A stretch of 64,000 nucleotides of DNA from DASRIA01 sp963816975 (GTDB taxonomy: Bacteria > Actinomycetota > Thermoleophilia > Solirubrobacterales > JBBDJG01). Below, piece after piece: positions 32,940 through 41,477 of this stretch; the first letter of the stretch is position 1, and each line of letters starts with the position of its first letter. Location: NCBI GenBank assembly GCA_963816975.1, contig CAWFMD010000004.1:186001-250000 (forward strand), read 5' to 3'. The position numbers and the translations under genes are program-made. Under the pieces are notes generated by a model, which saw only the letters and a program-made list of their open reading frames with translations, ran no database searches and was not told the DNA's origin.

Positions 32940-33983
32940 CTACTGGATGTAGACGGGCGTCTGGACCGGGACCTCGTCGTACAGCTCCTCGACGTCGGGT
33001 ATCGCCATCCGGATGCAGCCGTGTGAAGCGGCGGTCCCCAGGGAGTTGATCGCGTCGGTGCCGTGGATGCCGGCCCCGTCGTAGATGCCGAGCCAGCGAG
33101 CCTTCAGCGGGTTGTCCGCGCGGCCGCCGGGGATCACCTTGCCGGCGAGGTCGCCCGCCCAATCGCTGTTGGGCACGTGCCAGGCCGGGTTCTCCGCCTT
33201 GTTCTGTACGTGGTACAGGCCGGACGGAGTCTCGAGGCCCACCTGGCCGACCGCGATCCGGTAGGTCTTCGCGAGCTTCAGGTCGCGGAAGTAGCGCAGC
33301 TGGAACGCACCGCGGTCGACGGTCACGACGTGCGGGTACTTGCCGGCGAGCTGCGCGGTCGTGACCTGCGGCTGCACGACCTTCACCCGGCCCCGCACGG
33401 TGCGGGCCCTGCCGGTGGCGACCAACGCCGACTCCACGTCCTGGGCGAGGCGCTTGGCATCGAGCTTCAGCCCTGTCTGCGCCGGGATCGCGGGGAGGCT
33501 GGCCGTCTGGAAGCTGACGTCGGCGTCACGCGGAGCCCGGTTCACCTGGCGCCGTACGCGGCGCACGAAGCGCTTCACGGCCACCTGGGAGTAGCTGACG
33601 CGCGCCTCCACGCGTTTGTCCACCTCGCCCCCGGTCAGTCCGCGCCACACGCGCGCCGGCAGGCCGCCGTCGCGGCTCACCTCGAGTGCCTCGTCCACCA
33701 TGCCGTCCACGTCCGCCACCAGATGCGCGCGCGCCGCCGTGAGCTTCAGGCGCCGGCCTGCGGCGGCCACGCGCACGGGGCGCTCGAGGCCCGGCCCCAG
33801 CCTCTCCCGGAGCTTCTGGGCGGCGGCGTCCGCGCGCATGCCGCCCACGTTCACGGCGGCGACCGTGACGCCGTCGGCGATCAGGTCGTCGCGCGTCGTG
33901 TCGTAGCCGTAGGCGGCCACCGCCAGCGCGATCAGGAGCGCGACGGACAGGACCGCGACGATTGAGGCTCGCTTTCGAAGCAT
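32940..33983 (-). CDS. L,D-transpeptidase (YkuD) with N-terminal membrane anchor
   Basis: A 347-residue exported protein: membrane anchor (about 7-27), a VanW-like/peptidoglycan-binding region (about 35-190) and a YkuD domain (about 217-347). The catalytic motif is GIHGTDAINSLGTAASHGCIRM-like: His in GIHGT and the Cys-His-Arg set in SHGCIRM. It forms 3-3 cross-links in peptidoglycan. Regulation unknown. It follows the epimerase gene on the same strand after about 100 bases. Confidence 0.93.
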   Translation of the reverse strand: MLRKRASIVAVLSVALLIALAVAAYGYDTTRDDLIADGVTVAAVNVGGMRADAAAQKLRERLGPGLERPVRVAAAGRRLKLTAARAHLVADVDGMVDEALEVSRDGGLPARVWRGLTGGEVDKRVEARVSYSQVAVKRFVRRVRRQVNRAPRDADVSFQTASLPAIPAQTGLKLDAKRLAQDVESALVATGRARTVRGRVKVVQPQVTTAQLAGKYPHVVTVDRGAFQLRYFRDLKLAKTYRIAVGQVGLETPSGLYHVQNKAENPAWHVPNSDWAGDLAGKVIPGGRADNPLKARWLGIYDGAGIHGTDAINSLGTAASHGCIRMAIPDVEELYDEVPVQTPVYIQ

Positions 33984-34084
33984 GGTCTGGTGGTTCGTCC
34001 CGGGTCGAGGAAAACCCCCGCAAACGAGCCATTCAATTTAGAGTACGCGGAACCGGACCAAAAGGTTCACGGTCCGCTCGGCCG

Positions 34085-35191
34085 TCAAGTTGCGCCGAGT
34101 ACCGCCCCGTCGCCGTGCGCGGGATCGCGGTCCCGCACGCTGGGGCTCCACCGCAGGAAGTCCTCGACCTCCTTCTCGTAGCGGTAGGGCTCCTGGACTC
34201 CCTTCAACACCGACCCCAGCCGCAGGTGCTCCCCGAACTTCAGCACGGTGTCCCGGGTCGTGTGGTCGTAGGCGAACCCCGCTGCCCTGAACCTGCGGTT
34301 GTCGAGCCCGCGGCCGTAGCGCAGCTGGAGCACCATCTCCGGAGGCAACCGGAAACCGGCACGCTTCAGGACCGAGGCGGTCAGCCCCGTTCCCCACGGA
34401 GGCAGCACCGGGAGCGCCGGCTTGCCGAGGAGCCCGATCACCTCGGTCAGCGCCAGCACTCCGTCGGGCGCGATGTTGTAGATGCCGGGCAGGTCGTGCT
34501 TGACCGAGAACTCCAGCGCGCGCACCACGTCGTCCGCGTGGATGAACTGGTAGCGCGGGTCGAAGCCGGCGATCGTCGGGACCGCCGAGAGCCCGAGCAG
34601 CCGCGCGTGCGAGGTCCAGATGTCCGGGCCCAGCACATTGCAGAACCGCAGCCGCGTGACCGCGACCTGCGGGTGCTTGTCGCCAAAGTCCGAGACGGAC
34701 GTCTCCGCATCGACGATGTCGCGCTTCAGCGGCGTGCGCGGTGCATGATCGCGACGCATGTCCTCGGTGAAGAAGGCCGGGTCGTCGCGACCGGTCCCGT
34801 AGTAGTGCGCGGAGCTCTTGAACACCAGCTTCCGCACCGGTGAGTCCGGCCCCGAGCACCCGGCCAGGATGTTCAGCGTCCCCATCACGTTGTTCTCGTG
34901 CGCGAGGCGGGGCGCCGTCGTTGCGGAGTCCACCACCAGCCGCGTGTCGACCACGGTGTCGATCTCGGCGGCGCGCACGATGCGCCGGATCAGCGCGTGC
35001 TGGTTCGAGACACGCACGAACTCGGTGCGCTCGAGCTCGCGGGTCGGGTCCTCGGAGTCGACACCGACGATCACGTCCACCTCGGGATCGCGCTCGAGGG
35101 CCTGCGCGAGCCGTCCCCCCCAATAAGTGGACAGCCCGGTGACGAGTATCCGGCGGCTCGAGGGCATCGGCGGCATCTTGCCAGGAGCCAT
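34085..35191 (-). CDS. NAD-dependent epimerase/dehydratase (second)
   Basis: A 368-residue extended SDR. It has an atypical nucleotide loop (VTGLSTYWGG instead of TGGxGFIG), VFKSSAHYYGTG (the position of the catalytic Ser/Tyr), FCNVLGPDIWTSH and DVVRALEF. The usual YxxxK motif is not clear, so catalysis may be altered. ATG at 35191, 35176 or 35167 are all possible starts. Substrate unknown. Confidence 0.8.
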   Translation of the reverse strand: MAPGKMPPMPSSRRILVTGLSTYWGGRLAQALERDPEVDVIVGVDSEDPTRELERTEFVRVSNQHALIRRIVRAAEIDTVVDTRLVVDSATTAPRLAHENNVMGTLNILAGCSGPDSPVRKLVFKSSAHYYGTGRDDPAFFTEDMRRDHAPRTPLKRDIVDAETSVSDFGDKHPQVAVTRLRFCNVLGPDIWTSHARLLGLSAVPTIAGFDPRYQFIHADDVVRALEFSVKHDLPGIYNIAPDGVLALTEVIGLLGKPALPVLPPWGTGLTASVLKRAGFRLPPEMVLQLRYGRGLDNRRFRAAGFAYDHTTRDTVLKFGEHLRLGSVLKGVQEPYRYEKEVEDFLRWSPSVRDRDPAHGDGAVLGAT

Positions 35192-35220
35192 CCCCCGAGG
35201 CGTTCAGGCCCGTGGATAGG

Positions 35221-35970
35221 ATGCCCTCCGTGCCGCGGGAGAACACCAGGAAGGGCGTCCGGTCCAAGGACGCGATCCGCCGCTCGGTCTGGACCGCCAT
35301 GGAGAAGGAGGGCGTCGCCCGCTTCCCCGGTGCGCAGGAGCGGATCCCGAACTTCGCAAACGCACGGGGAGCCGCCGAGCGCCTGGCGCGCCACTCGGCC
35401 TGGAGGAAGGCCAAGACCATCAAGGCCAACCCCGACGCTCCCCAGACGCACTCGCGCCGCCTGGCGCTCGAGGAGGGCAAGATCCTCGTGATGGCCGTGC
35501 CACGGCTGCGCGACGACCATCCCTTCAGGCTGCTCGACCCGGGGCGCCTCACGAAGGTGAAGATCCGCGAGGCCGCGACGATCAAGGGCGCACTGCGGCA
35601 CGGGGAGGTGATCGACGTGGACCAGGTGCCGAAGCTCGACCTGATCCTGTGCGGGTCGGTCGCGGTCAATCTGAAGGGGGCGCGGATCGGCAAGGGTGGC
35701 GGGTTCAGCGACCTCGAGTACGCGCTGCTCGCAGAAGCCGGCGCGGTGTCGGAGAAGACGACGATCGTGACCACCGTCCACCCGCTTCAGATCATGCGGG
35801 AGAACCTGCCCGTCACCACGCACGACATTCCGGTCGACCTGATCGCCACGCCGCGCGCCGCGATCGACGTGGAGCGCGCCTACCAACGCCCCCGGGGCAT
35901 CCTGTGGGACCACCTGCAGCCGCCGCAGATCCACGAGATCCCGGTGCTCGAGCGCATGGGCTACGCGTGA
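35221..35970 (+). CDS. 5-formyltetrahydrofolate cyclo-ligase family protein
   Basis: A 249-residue protein of the MTHFS/5-FTHF cyclo-ligase superfamily, which converts 5-formyl-THF to 5,10-methenyl-THF with ATP. Conserved patterns include an ILVMAVPRLRDDHPF strand, LILCGSVAVNLKGARIGKGGGFSDLEYALL (the G-x-G-x-G-F-x-D phosphate loop) and TTVHPLQIM. It belongs to the longer eukaryote-like branch of the family. Alternative starts are GTG at 35212 or GTG at 35230. Confidence 0.83.
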   Translation: MPSVPRENTRKGVRSKDAIRRSVWTAMEKEGVARFPGAQERIPNFANARGAAERLARHSAWRKAKTIKANPDAPQTHSRRLALEEGKILVMAVPRLRDDHPFRLLDPGRLTKVKIREAATIKGALRHGEVIDVDQVPKLDLILCGSVAVNLKGARIGKGGGFSDLEYALLAEAGAVSEKTTIVTTVHPLQIMRENLPVTTHDIPVDLIATPRAAIDVERAYQRPRGILWDHLQPPQIHEIPVLERMGYA

Positions 35971-36012
35971 TCGGGCGGGCCGTCCATGCCGCCCGCGGTT
36001 AAGCTGGATCGA

Positions 36013-36954
36013 GTGAGCACGACGCCCACCAGGCGCAGAGAGACGAGCCCGGGAACACCGCAGCTCGCGCCCTTGCCCGACGGCTACGGACCGGACGGGC
36101 GGTCGGCCTGGCTCGACATCGATTGGCGCCGGCACCTGCGCGCGACGTCGGTGCACGGAACTCGCGTGAACTACGTCGAGCTGGGCGCGGGGCCGCCGGT
36201 CGTCTTCGTCCACGGTCTTGCCGGCTGCTGGCAGAACTGGCTCGAGAACATTCCCCACTTCGCCGGCCGGCACCGGGTGATTGCCGTCGACCTGCCCGGC
36301 TTCGGCGAGTCGGACCTGCCCAACGAGGACATCACGATCCCCGGCTACGGCCGCTTCGTGGATGCGTTCCTCGGCGCGATCGGCGTGGAGCGTGCGACGG
36401 TCGTGGGAAATTCGATGGGGGGCTTCATCTCCGCCGAGGTCGCGCTCAACCATCCGGGCCGGGTCGAGAAGCTCGTGCTCGTATCCGCAGCCGGCCTCGT
36501 GACGGTTCCACCCCGCCAGCTCGCCCTGTCACAGCGAGTCGCCCCCTTCTTCCATCTCGTCACGGCGCGCACGGTCGCGCGCCGCGAGCACTGGGTCCGT
36601 CGCCGCGGGCTGCGCCGGATGTTCCTCTACGGTGTCGCCCGCCATCCCGACCTCCTCCAGCCCGAGCTCTGCTACGAGATCGCAAGTGGTGCCGGAAAGC
36701 CCGGATTCCTCGACGCGTTCGGCGCAATCCTCGACTATGACTTCCGCGAACGCCTGTCGGACGTGCAGCATCCGACGCTGATCGTGTGGGGGCGCGACGA
36801 CCGGATCGTGCCCGTCGCCGGAGCGCACGAGTACGAGCGGTTGATCGCGGGGTCGCGCAAGGTCATCTTCAAGGACACGGGCCACGTGCCGATGATCGAG
36901 CGCCCGCACCGGTTCAACGGGCTGTTGGACGACTTCCTTCAGGGAGCCGTCTAG
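36013..36954 (+). CDS. Alpha/beta hydrolase with intact catalytic triad
   Basis: A 313-residue alpha/beta hydrolase. The oxyanion loop is VFVHGLAGCW, the nucleophile elbow is VGNSMGG, the acid is IVWGRDDRIVP and the histidine is in DTGHVPMIERP. A short cap helix set lies between 160 and 230. Substrate unknown; lipase/esterase or haloalkane dehalogenase relatives are possible. GTG at 36013 is preferred over ATG at 35986. Confidence 0.88.
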   Translation: MSTTPTRRRETSPGTPQLAPLPDGYGPDGRSAWLDIDWRRHLRATSVHGTRVNYVELGAGPPVVFVHGLAGCWQNWLENIPHFAGRHRVIAVDLPGFGESDLPNEDITIPGYGRFVDAFLGAIGVERATVVGNSMGGFISAEVALNHPGRVEKLVLVSAAGLVTVPPRQLALSQRVAPFFHLVTARTVARREHWVRRRGLRRMFLYGVARHPDLLQPELCYEIASGAGKPGFLDAFGAILDYDFRERLSDVQHPTLIVWGRDDRIVPVAGAHEYERLIAGSRKVIFKDTGHVPMIERPHRFNGLLDDFLQGAV

Positions 36955-36962
36955 GCCCGCTC

Positions 36963-38654
36963 CTAGCGCGTGATCGCGCCCAGCGACGCGGACGACACCG
37001 ACCGCGCGTACTTCGCCATCACGCCCTTCTCGTACTTCGGGGGCGGTGGCTTCCAGGCCGCGACGCGACGTGCGATTTCGTCCTGTGGAAGGTCCAGCTC
37101 GAGGCGCCGGTTGTCGATGTCGAGCTCGATCGTGTCGCCGTCGCGCACGGCCGCGATCGGGCCGCCGTGCGGCGCTTCGGGGGCGACGTGGCCGGCCATC
37201 AGGCCGCGGGTGGCGCCGGAGAAGCGGCCGTCGGTGAGCAGCGCCACCTTGTCCCCCAGGCCCTCACCCACGAGCGCCGCGGTGACCAGCAGCATCTCCC
37301 GCATGCCGGGACCGCCGCTCGGGCCCTCGTTGCGGATCACCACCACGTCGCCCTGCTCGATGGAGCCGGCGGTGACCGCCTCCATCGCATCCTCCTCGCA
37401 CTCGAACACGCGCGCGGGGCCGCGGTGCGACGTGCGTTCGTAGCCCGCCACCTTCACCACGCAGCCTTCCGGTGCGAGGTTGCCGCGCAGGATCACGAGC
37501 CCGCCGGTCTGCTTGAGCGGGTCCTCCAGCGGGCGCACCACCTGCTGGCCCGGAGTCTCCGCAGCATCGGCCGCCTCTTCGCCGATCGTGCGGCCGGTGA
37601 CCGTGCGCTCGTCTGCGTGCAGCACTCCGGCGGCGGCCAGGCGCTTGGCAACCAGCCCGACGCCGCCGGCCGCGTACAGGTCGGCGGCCACGAACCGGCC
37701 GCCGGGCTTCAGGTCGGCGAGCAGCGGCGTGCCCGCGCTGATGCGATCGAAGTCCTCCAGCTCCAGCTCGATCCCGGCCTCGTAGGCGACCGCCAGCAGG
37801 TGCAGCACGCCGTTGGTCGAGCCGCCGGTGGCGGCCACCGCGGCGATCGCGTTCTCGAGCGAGTTGCGGGTGATCACGTCGCTCGGCTTCAGGTCCCACT
37901 CGAGCAGCTTCATCACCAGGCGCCCTGCCTCGAAGCACACCTCGTCCTTGTCCGGGTCCATCGCCGGGACCATCGCGCTGCCCATCGGAGAGATGCCCAT
38001 CACCTCGAACGCGGTCGCCATCGTGTTCGCCGTGAACTGGCCCCCGCACGCGCCCGCGCCCGGGCAGGCCGCGTGCTCGAGCTCGGACAGGTCGGCATCG
38101 CTGATGTCGCCGGCAGCGTGCGCGCCGACGCCCTCGAACACGTCCTGGATCGTGACGTCGCTGCCACGGAAGCGCCCCGGCGCGATCGAGCCTCCATACA
38201 CCATCAACGAGGGCACGTCGAGGCGCGCGAGCGCCATCACCGTGCCGGGAATCGTCTTGTCGCAACCGGACAGCGTCACGACCGCGTCGAACATGTGACC
38301 GCGCGCGACCAGTTCGATCGAGTCGGCGATCACCTCGCGGCTCACGAGCGAGGTCTTCATTCCCTCGGTGCCCATCGTGATCCCGTCCGAGATCGCAATC
38401 GTGTTGTACTCGAGCGGCGTTCCGCCGGCGGCGCGGACGCCCTCCATCACCTTCTGCGAGAGCCGGCGCAGATGGAAGTTGCACGGCATCGTCCCGATCC
38501 AGGTGTTCGCGACCCCGACGATCGGCTTGCGCAGGTCCTCGTCGCTGAGCCCGATCGAGTAGAGGTAGGAGCGCGCGGCGGCGCGCTCCGGGCCCTCCAC
38601 GACCCGGCGGCTGCGGCGCCGGGTGTCGACGGTCGTCTCACGCCCGGGGCTCAT
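36963..38654 (-). CDS. ilvD: Dihydroxy-acid dehydratase
   Basis: A 563-residue iron-sulfur enzyme that dehydrates 2,3-dihydroxy acids in isoleucine and valine synthesis. Cluster-ligand cysteines occur in GTMPCNFH, LSGCDKTIPG and CPGAGACGGQF. DGRFSGATRGLMAGHVAPEA and SAGTPLLADL-like motifs complete it. ATG at 38654 overlaps the stop of the gene upstream by four bases (ATGA). It converges on the hydrolase gene with eight bases between stops. Confidence 0.96.
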   Translation of the reverse strand: MSPGRETTVDTRRRSRRVVEGPERAAARSYLYSIGLSDEDLRKPIVGVANTWIGTMPCNFHLRRLSQKVMEGVRAAGGTPLEYNTIAISDGITMGTEGMKTSLVSREVIADSIELVARGHMFDAVVTLSGCDKTIPGTVMALARLDVPSLMVYGGSIAPGRFRGSDVTIQDVFEGVGAHAAGDISDADLSELEHAACPGAGACGGQFTANTMATAFEVMGISPMGSAMVPAMDPDKDEVCFEAGRLVMKLLEWDLKPSDVITRNSLENAIAAVAATGGSTNGVLHLLAVAYEAGIELELEDFDRISAGTPLLADLKPGGRFVAADLYAAGGVGLVAKRLAAAGVLHADERTVTGRTIGEEAADAAETPGQQVVRPLEDPLKQTGGLVILRGNLAPEGCVVKVAGYERTSHRGPARVFECEEDAMEAVTAGSIEQGDVVVIRNEGPSGGPGMREMLLVTAALVGEGLGDKVALLTDGRFSGATRGLMAGHVAPEAPHGGPIAAVRDGDTIELDIDNRRLELDLPQDEIARRVAAWKPPPPKYEKGVMAKYARSVSSASLGAITR

Positions 38655-39250
38655 GCGCTGACGGCCCCCCGCGTCGCGCGGCGCGCCTGGCGCTCACGTT
38701 CCCAGGCCCGCAGGCGCCAGAGGTCCCGGCGCACCTGCTGAGGGTCGACCTGGCGGCCGGGCAGGTGCATGTTCGCGCGCTTGATCAGGCCCTCCTCGTC
38801 GGATCTGAGCATCAGCCACTTCGCGAGCACGTCGTCGGAATCGGGCAGCCGCGGGCCGTAGACGCGCTCGTCGTGGTCCGGGAACTCGACGCAGTACTCG
38901 CTCATCAGGCTGTTCGACCCCGGCAGGTAGGCCACGATCGGCTTGTGGGGGTAGATCAGATAGCAGTAGGCGCCCGCCCCGCTCTCGTCAAGCGAGTTGC
39001 GGCCGATCATGCGGATGAAGCCCAGGTCGCGGTACATCTCCCACTCGTCGCGGTTGACGATCGAGCGCAGCAGCGCCTGTGCGCGGCGCTCGGCCCGGCG
39101 CTCCGTGCCCGGGTCGATCCGGGGCGCGCGCCGCCGTTCGCGGCGCGTGCCGTCCCCCGCGGTCAGCCGTTCCCGCAGGTGAGACAGCCCCACGAAGGTC
39201 GCGAGTGCAGCCGCGATCAGCGCAACGACGACGAATGCGAGCGTCGACAC
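38651..39250 (-). CDS. Hypothetical membrane-anchored protein
   Basis: A 199-residue protein with one N-terminal membrane helix (residues 3-23), a basic linker (ERRAERRAQALLRSIV) and a compact C-terminal domain (EMYRDLGFIRMIGR, GAYCYLIYPHKPIVAYLPGS) ending in an Arg-rich helix. No family recognised. It overlaps ilvD by four bases, so its expression is tied to ilvD. Confidence 0.7.
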   Translation of the reverse strand: MSTLAFVVVALIAAALATFVGLSHLRERLTAGDGTRRERRRAPRIDPGTERRAERRAQALLRSIVNRDEWEMYRDLGFIRMIGRNSLDESGAGAYCYLIYPHKPIVAYLPGSNSLMSEYCVEFPDHDERVYGPRLPDSDDVLAKWLMLRSDEEGLIKRANMHLPGRQVDPQQVRRDLWRLRAWERERQARRATRGAVSA

Positions 39251-39262
39251 GCCGGCGCTGCG

Positions 39263-39511
39263 CTACCCGCCGGCGGCACGCGGGAAGAAGATCACGCGCT
39301 CGGTGCCGTCCGGGATCTCGGCGTAGTCCTTCACCATCAGCGCCTCGCGACGGCCCGTGGATCCGTCGGTCGTGGGCACGGCCGCCCACATTCCCGAGTC
39401 GAGCTGGTTGCGGAACTCGTCGATCAAGCGCTCCTCGTCCTCGGACAGCTGTGGGTCACCCTCCGCGAGGACGACCTCTCCCCTGCCCGGCATCAGACGC
39501 AGGAACTTCAT
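39263..39511 (-). CDS. Small hypothetical protein (82 aa)
   Basis: An 82-residue protein, MKFLRLMPGRGEVVLAEGDP, with an acidic helix (EDEERLIDEFRNQL) and a beta-rich end (ERVIFFPRAAGG). No recognised family, but the mixed composition and position between thiD and the membrane protein gene on the same strand support it as a real gene. Confidence 0.65.
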   Translation of the reverse strand: MKFLRLMPGRGEVVLAEGDPQLSEDEERLIDEFRNQLDSGMWAAVPTTDGSTGRREALMVKDYAEIPDGTERVIFFPRAAGG

Positions 39512-39519
39512 GCCCAGGA

Positions 39520-40368
39520 TTATGCCAGAGGGGTTCGCGCCCGCTCCCGCGGGACGGCTCGCGCGGCCACGCCCAGCGCGTCGACCGGGCCGGGCCCCGC
39601 ACCCACGTCCTGGAGCCCGTCGCGCACCGCCTCCGAGGCGACCGCCTTCGCCGCGACCGCGGCCTCGAGTGGCGGCAGCCCATGCGCTAGGTATGCGGCC
39701 AGGGCGGAGGAATGCGTGCAGCCCGAGCCGTGCGCCGCACCATCGGGATGGCGCGGGCCCGGAATCCCGACCACGCGCTCGCCGTCGCTGAAGTAGTCGA
39801 TCGTGTCCGCATCGGTGGAGTGCCCACCCGTCACCACGACGCACCGCGGGCCGAGCGCTGCGAGCGCGCGCGCCAACGCGGTCGGATCATCCGGCACGTC
39901 GCGGCCGGCTTCCTGCAAGAGCGTGCGGGCCTCGAGCAGGTTCGGCGTCACGACGGTGGCGCGCGGCAGGAGGTCCACGAGGGCCCGGCGTGCCTGCGGC
40001 GCGAGCAGCTGTGCGCCGCTCTCCGACACCATCACGGGGTCGAGCACAACGGGTGCATCCGGGATCAGGTCCAGCGCACTGCGCACTGCCGCGATGGTCT
40101 GCTCGAAGCCCAGCATGCCGATCTTGACGGCATCGACCCCGATGTCGGCCGCCACGGCGTGGACCTGGCCGACGATCGCCTCGGGCGGAATCGGAGTTAT
40201 GCCCTCCACGCCGACCGTGTTCTGCCACGTGAGTGCGGTGATGGCCGTCATGCCATGCACGCCGCAGCGCGCAAACGCCTTCAGGTCCGCCTGGATCCCG
40301 GCGCCGCCGCCCGAATCGGAGCCCGCGATCGACAAGGCCCGGGGGATGCGAACTGTGCCGGATGCCAT
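39520..40368 (-). CDS. thiD: Hydroxymethylpyrimidine/phosphomethylpyrimidine kinase
   Basis: A 282-residue ribokinase-fold enzyme that phosphorylates HMP and HMP-P for thiamine synthesis. It starts at the IAGSDSGGGAGIQADLK signature and contains VVLDPVMVSESGAQLL, TPNLLEARTLL and HGSGCTHSSALAAYLA (anion hole and catalytic Asp region; the usual GTGCTLS is GSGCTHS). No other thi gene is near. ATG at 40368 is used; a TTG at 40377 would overlap the dprA stop (TTGA). Confidence 0.95.
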   Translation of the reverse strand: MASGTVRIPRALSIAGSDSGGGAGIQADLKAFARCGVHGMTAITALTWQNTVGVEGITPIPPEAIVGQVHAVAADIGVDAVKIGMLGFEQTIAAVRSALDLIPDAPVVLDPVMVSESGAQLLAPQARRALVDLLPRATVVTPNLLEARTLLQEAGRDVPDDPTALARALAALGPRCVVVTGGHSTDADTIDYFSDGERVVGIPGPRHPDGAAHGSGCTHSSALAAYLAHGLPPLEAAVAAKAVASEAVRDGLQDVGAGPGPVDALGVAARAVPRERARTPLA

Positions 40369-40373
40369 CGCCG

Positions 40374-41477
40374 TCAAGCATAGGCGCCGCCCGCAGCGGT
40401 GCGGACGTAGGCGCCGCCCGCGCCGCGCCGCACGAGACCGAGCAGCTCCAGCTCCGTGAGGCCACAGAGCACGTCATCCACCGCCGTCCCATCGCGCACG
40501 ATCGCGTCCACGCCCTGCCCCGCCTCCACCGCCCGCAGCAGCTCCTCCAGGCGCGGCTCCAGGGGGTCGCGCACGACGATGTCGCGCGGTGGCCCGATGC
40601 CTGCCCCGTAGAGCGCGTCGAGCACATCCGTCGCGGAGCGCACCACACACGCCCCGTCGGCTAGCAGCGCGTTGGGTCCGGCCGCCAGGCTCGACGTGAC
40701 CTCTCCCGGGACTGCACCCACCTCGCGCCCGCCGTCCTGGGCGAACTGCGCAGTGATCAGCGAGCCCGAGGTCGCGGTCCCCTCCACCACGACCGTCATC
40801 TGCGCAAGCCCGGCCATGATCCTGTTGCGCGCGGGAAAGCACCACTTCATGGGGCGCGTGCCGGGCGGCAGCTCGGAGACGACGAGACCCTGCTCGCACA
40901 GCCGCTTGTGCAGTCCTTGGTGTGAGCGCGGGTACGCGACATCTGCGCCCGACGGCATCACGACCACCGCCGGGCCGCGGCCTGCCAGCGCGCCTTCGTG
41001 CGCGGCCGCATCCACTCCGAACGCGAGACCGCTGACGACCGGCACGCCACTCGCCGCAAGCTCGCGGCCGAGCGCGTAGGCAACCTGCTTTCCATACTCG
41101 GACGCCTTGCGCGAGCCCACGATTGCGACGGGCATGTCCGCCTCCAGCGACTCGAGCAGCGCCGCTTCGCCCTTCAGGTACAGGGCGGCGGGCGCATCAC
41201 GCTCGACCCGCAACCGCGTCGGATAGCCGCGGTGGTGGCGGCAGACGGTCCACAGGCCCGCGGCCAAGGCCTCCCGCCGCGCCGCGTCGGCATCGAATCG
41301 CTCCATGAACTCGTCGATCTGCCCGCGCTTGTGCTCGCACACCGACTTGATCAGCTGCTCGTTGGAAAGCGCAAGGACCTGGGGCACGCGGCGGCGTTCG
41401 CCGCGCGCGCGCTCGATCCACGGCACCAGCCGGCCCAGCAGCGCCGCCCGGCGGAGGCACTTCTGACATGCGCTCAT
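40374..41477 (-). CDS. dprA: DNA-processing protein A
   Basis: A 367-residue DprA, which binds incoming single-stranded DNA and loads RecA during transformation. The Rossmann-like core is VAIVGSRKASEYGKQVAYALG, VVSGLAFGVDAAAHEGAL, VVMPSGADVAYPRSHQ and FPARNRIMAGLAQMTVVVEG. The C-terminal winged helix is present. The N-terminus has a CQKCLRR CxxC pair. ATG at 41477 overlaps the comM stop (ATGA); the frame is open upstream. Confidence 0.95.
   Translation of the reverse strand: MSACQKCLRRAALLGRLVPWIERARGERRRVPQVLALSNEQLIKSVCEHKRGQIDEFMERFDADAARREALAAGLWTVCRHHRGYPTRLRVERDAPAALYLKGEAALLESLEADMPVAIVGSRKASEYGKQVAYALGRELAASGVPVVSGLAFGVDAAAHEGALAGRGPAVVVMPSGADVAYPRSHQGLHKRLCEQGLVVSELPPGTRPMKWCFPARNRIMAGLAQMTVVVEGTATSGSLITAQFAQDGGREVGAVPGEVTSSLAAGPNALLADGACVVRSATDVLDALYGAGIGPPRDIVVRDPLEPRLEELLRAVEAGQGVDAIVRDGTAVDDVLCGLTELELLGLVRRGAGGAYVRTAAGGAYA

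Noticed and set aside
34000..34084. Terminator between the epimerase and L,D-transpeptidase genes
   Set aside because: Short GGACC/GGTCC and GAACC/GGTTC pairings exist but compete, and no T-tract follows.
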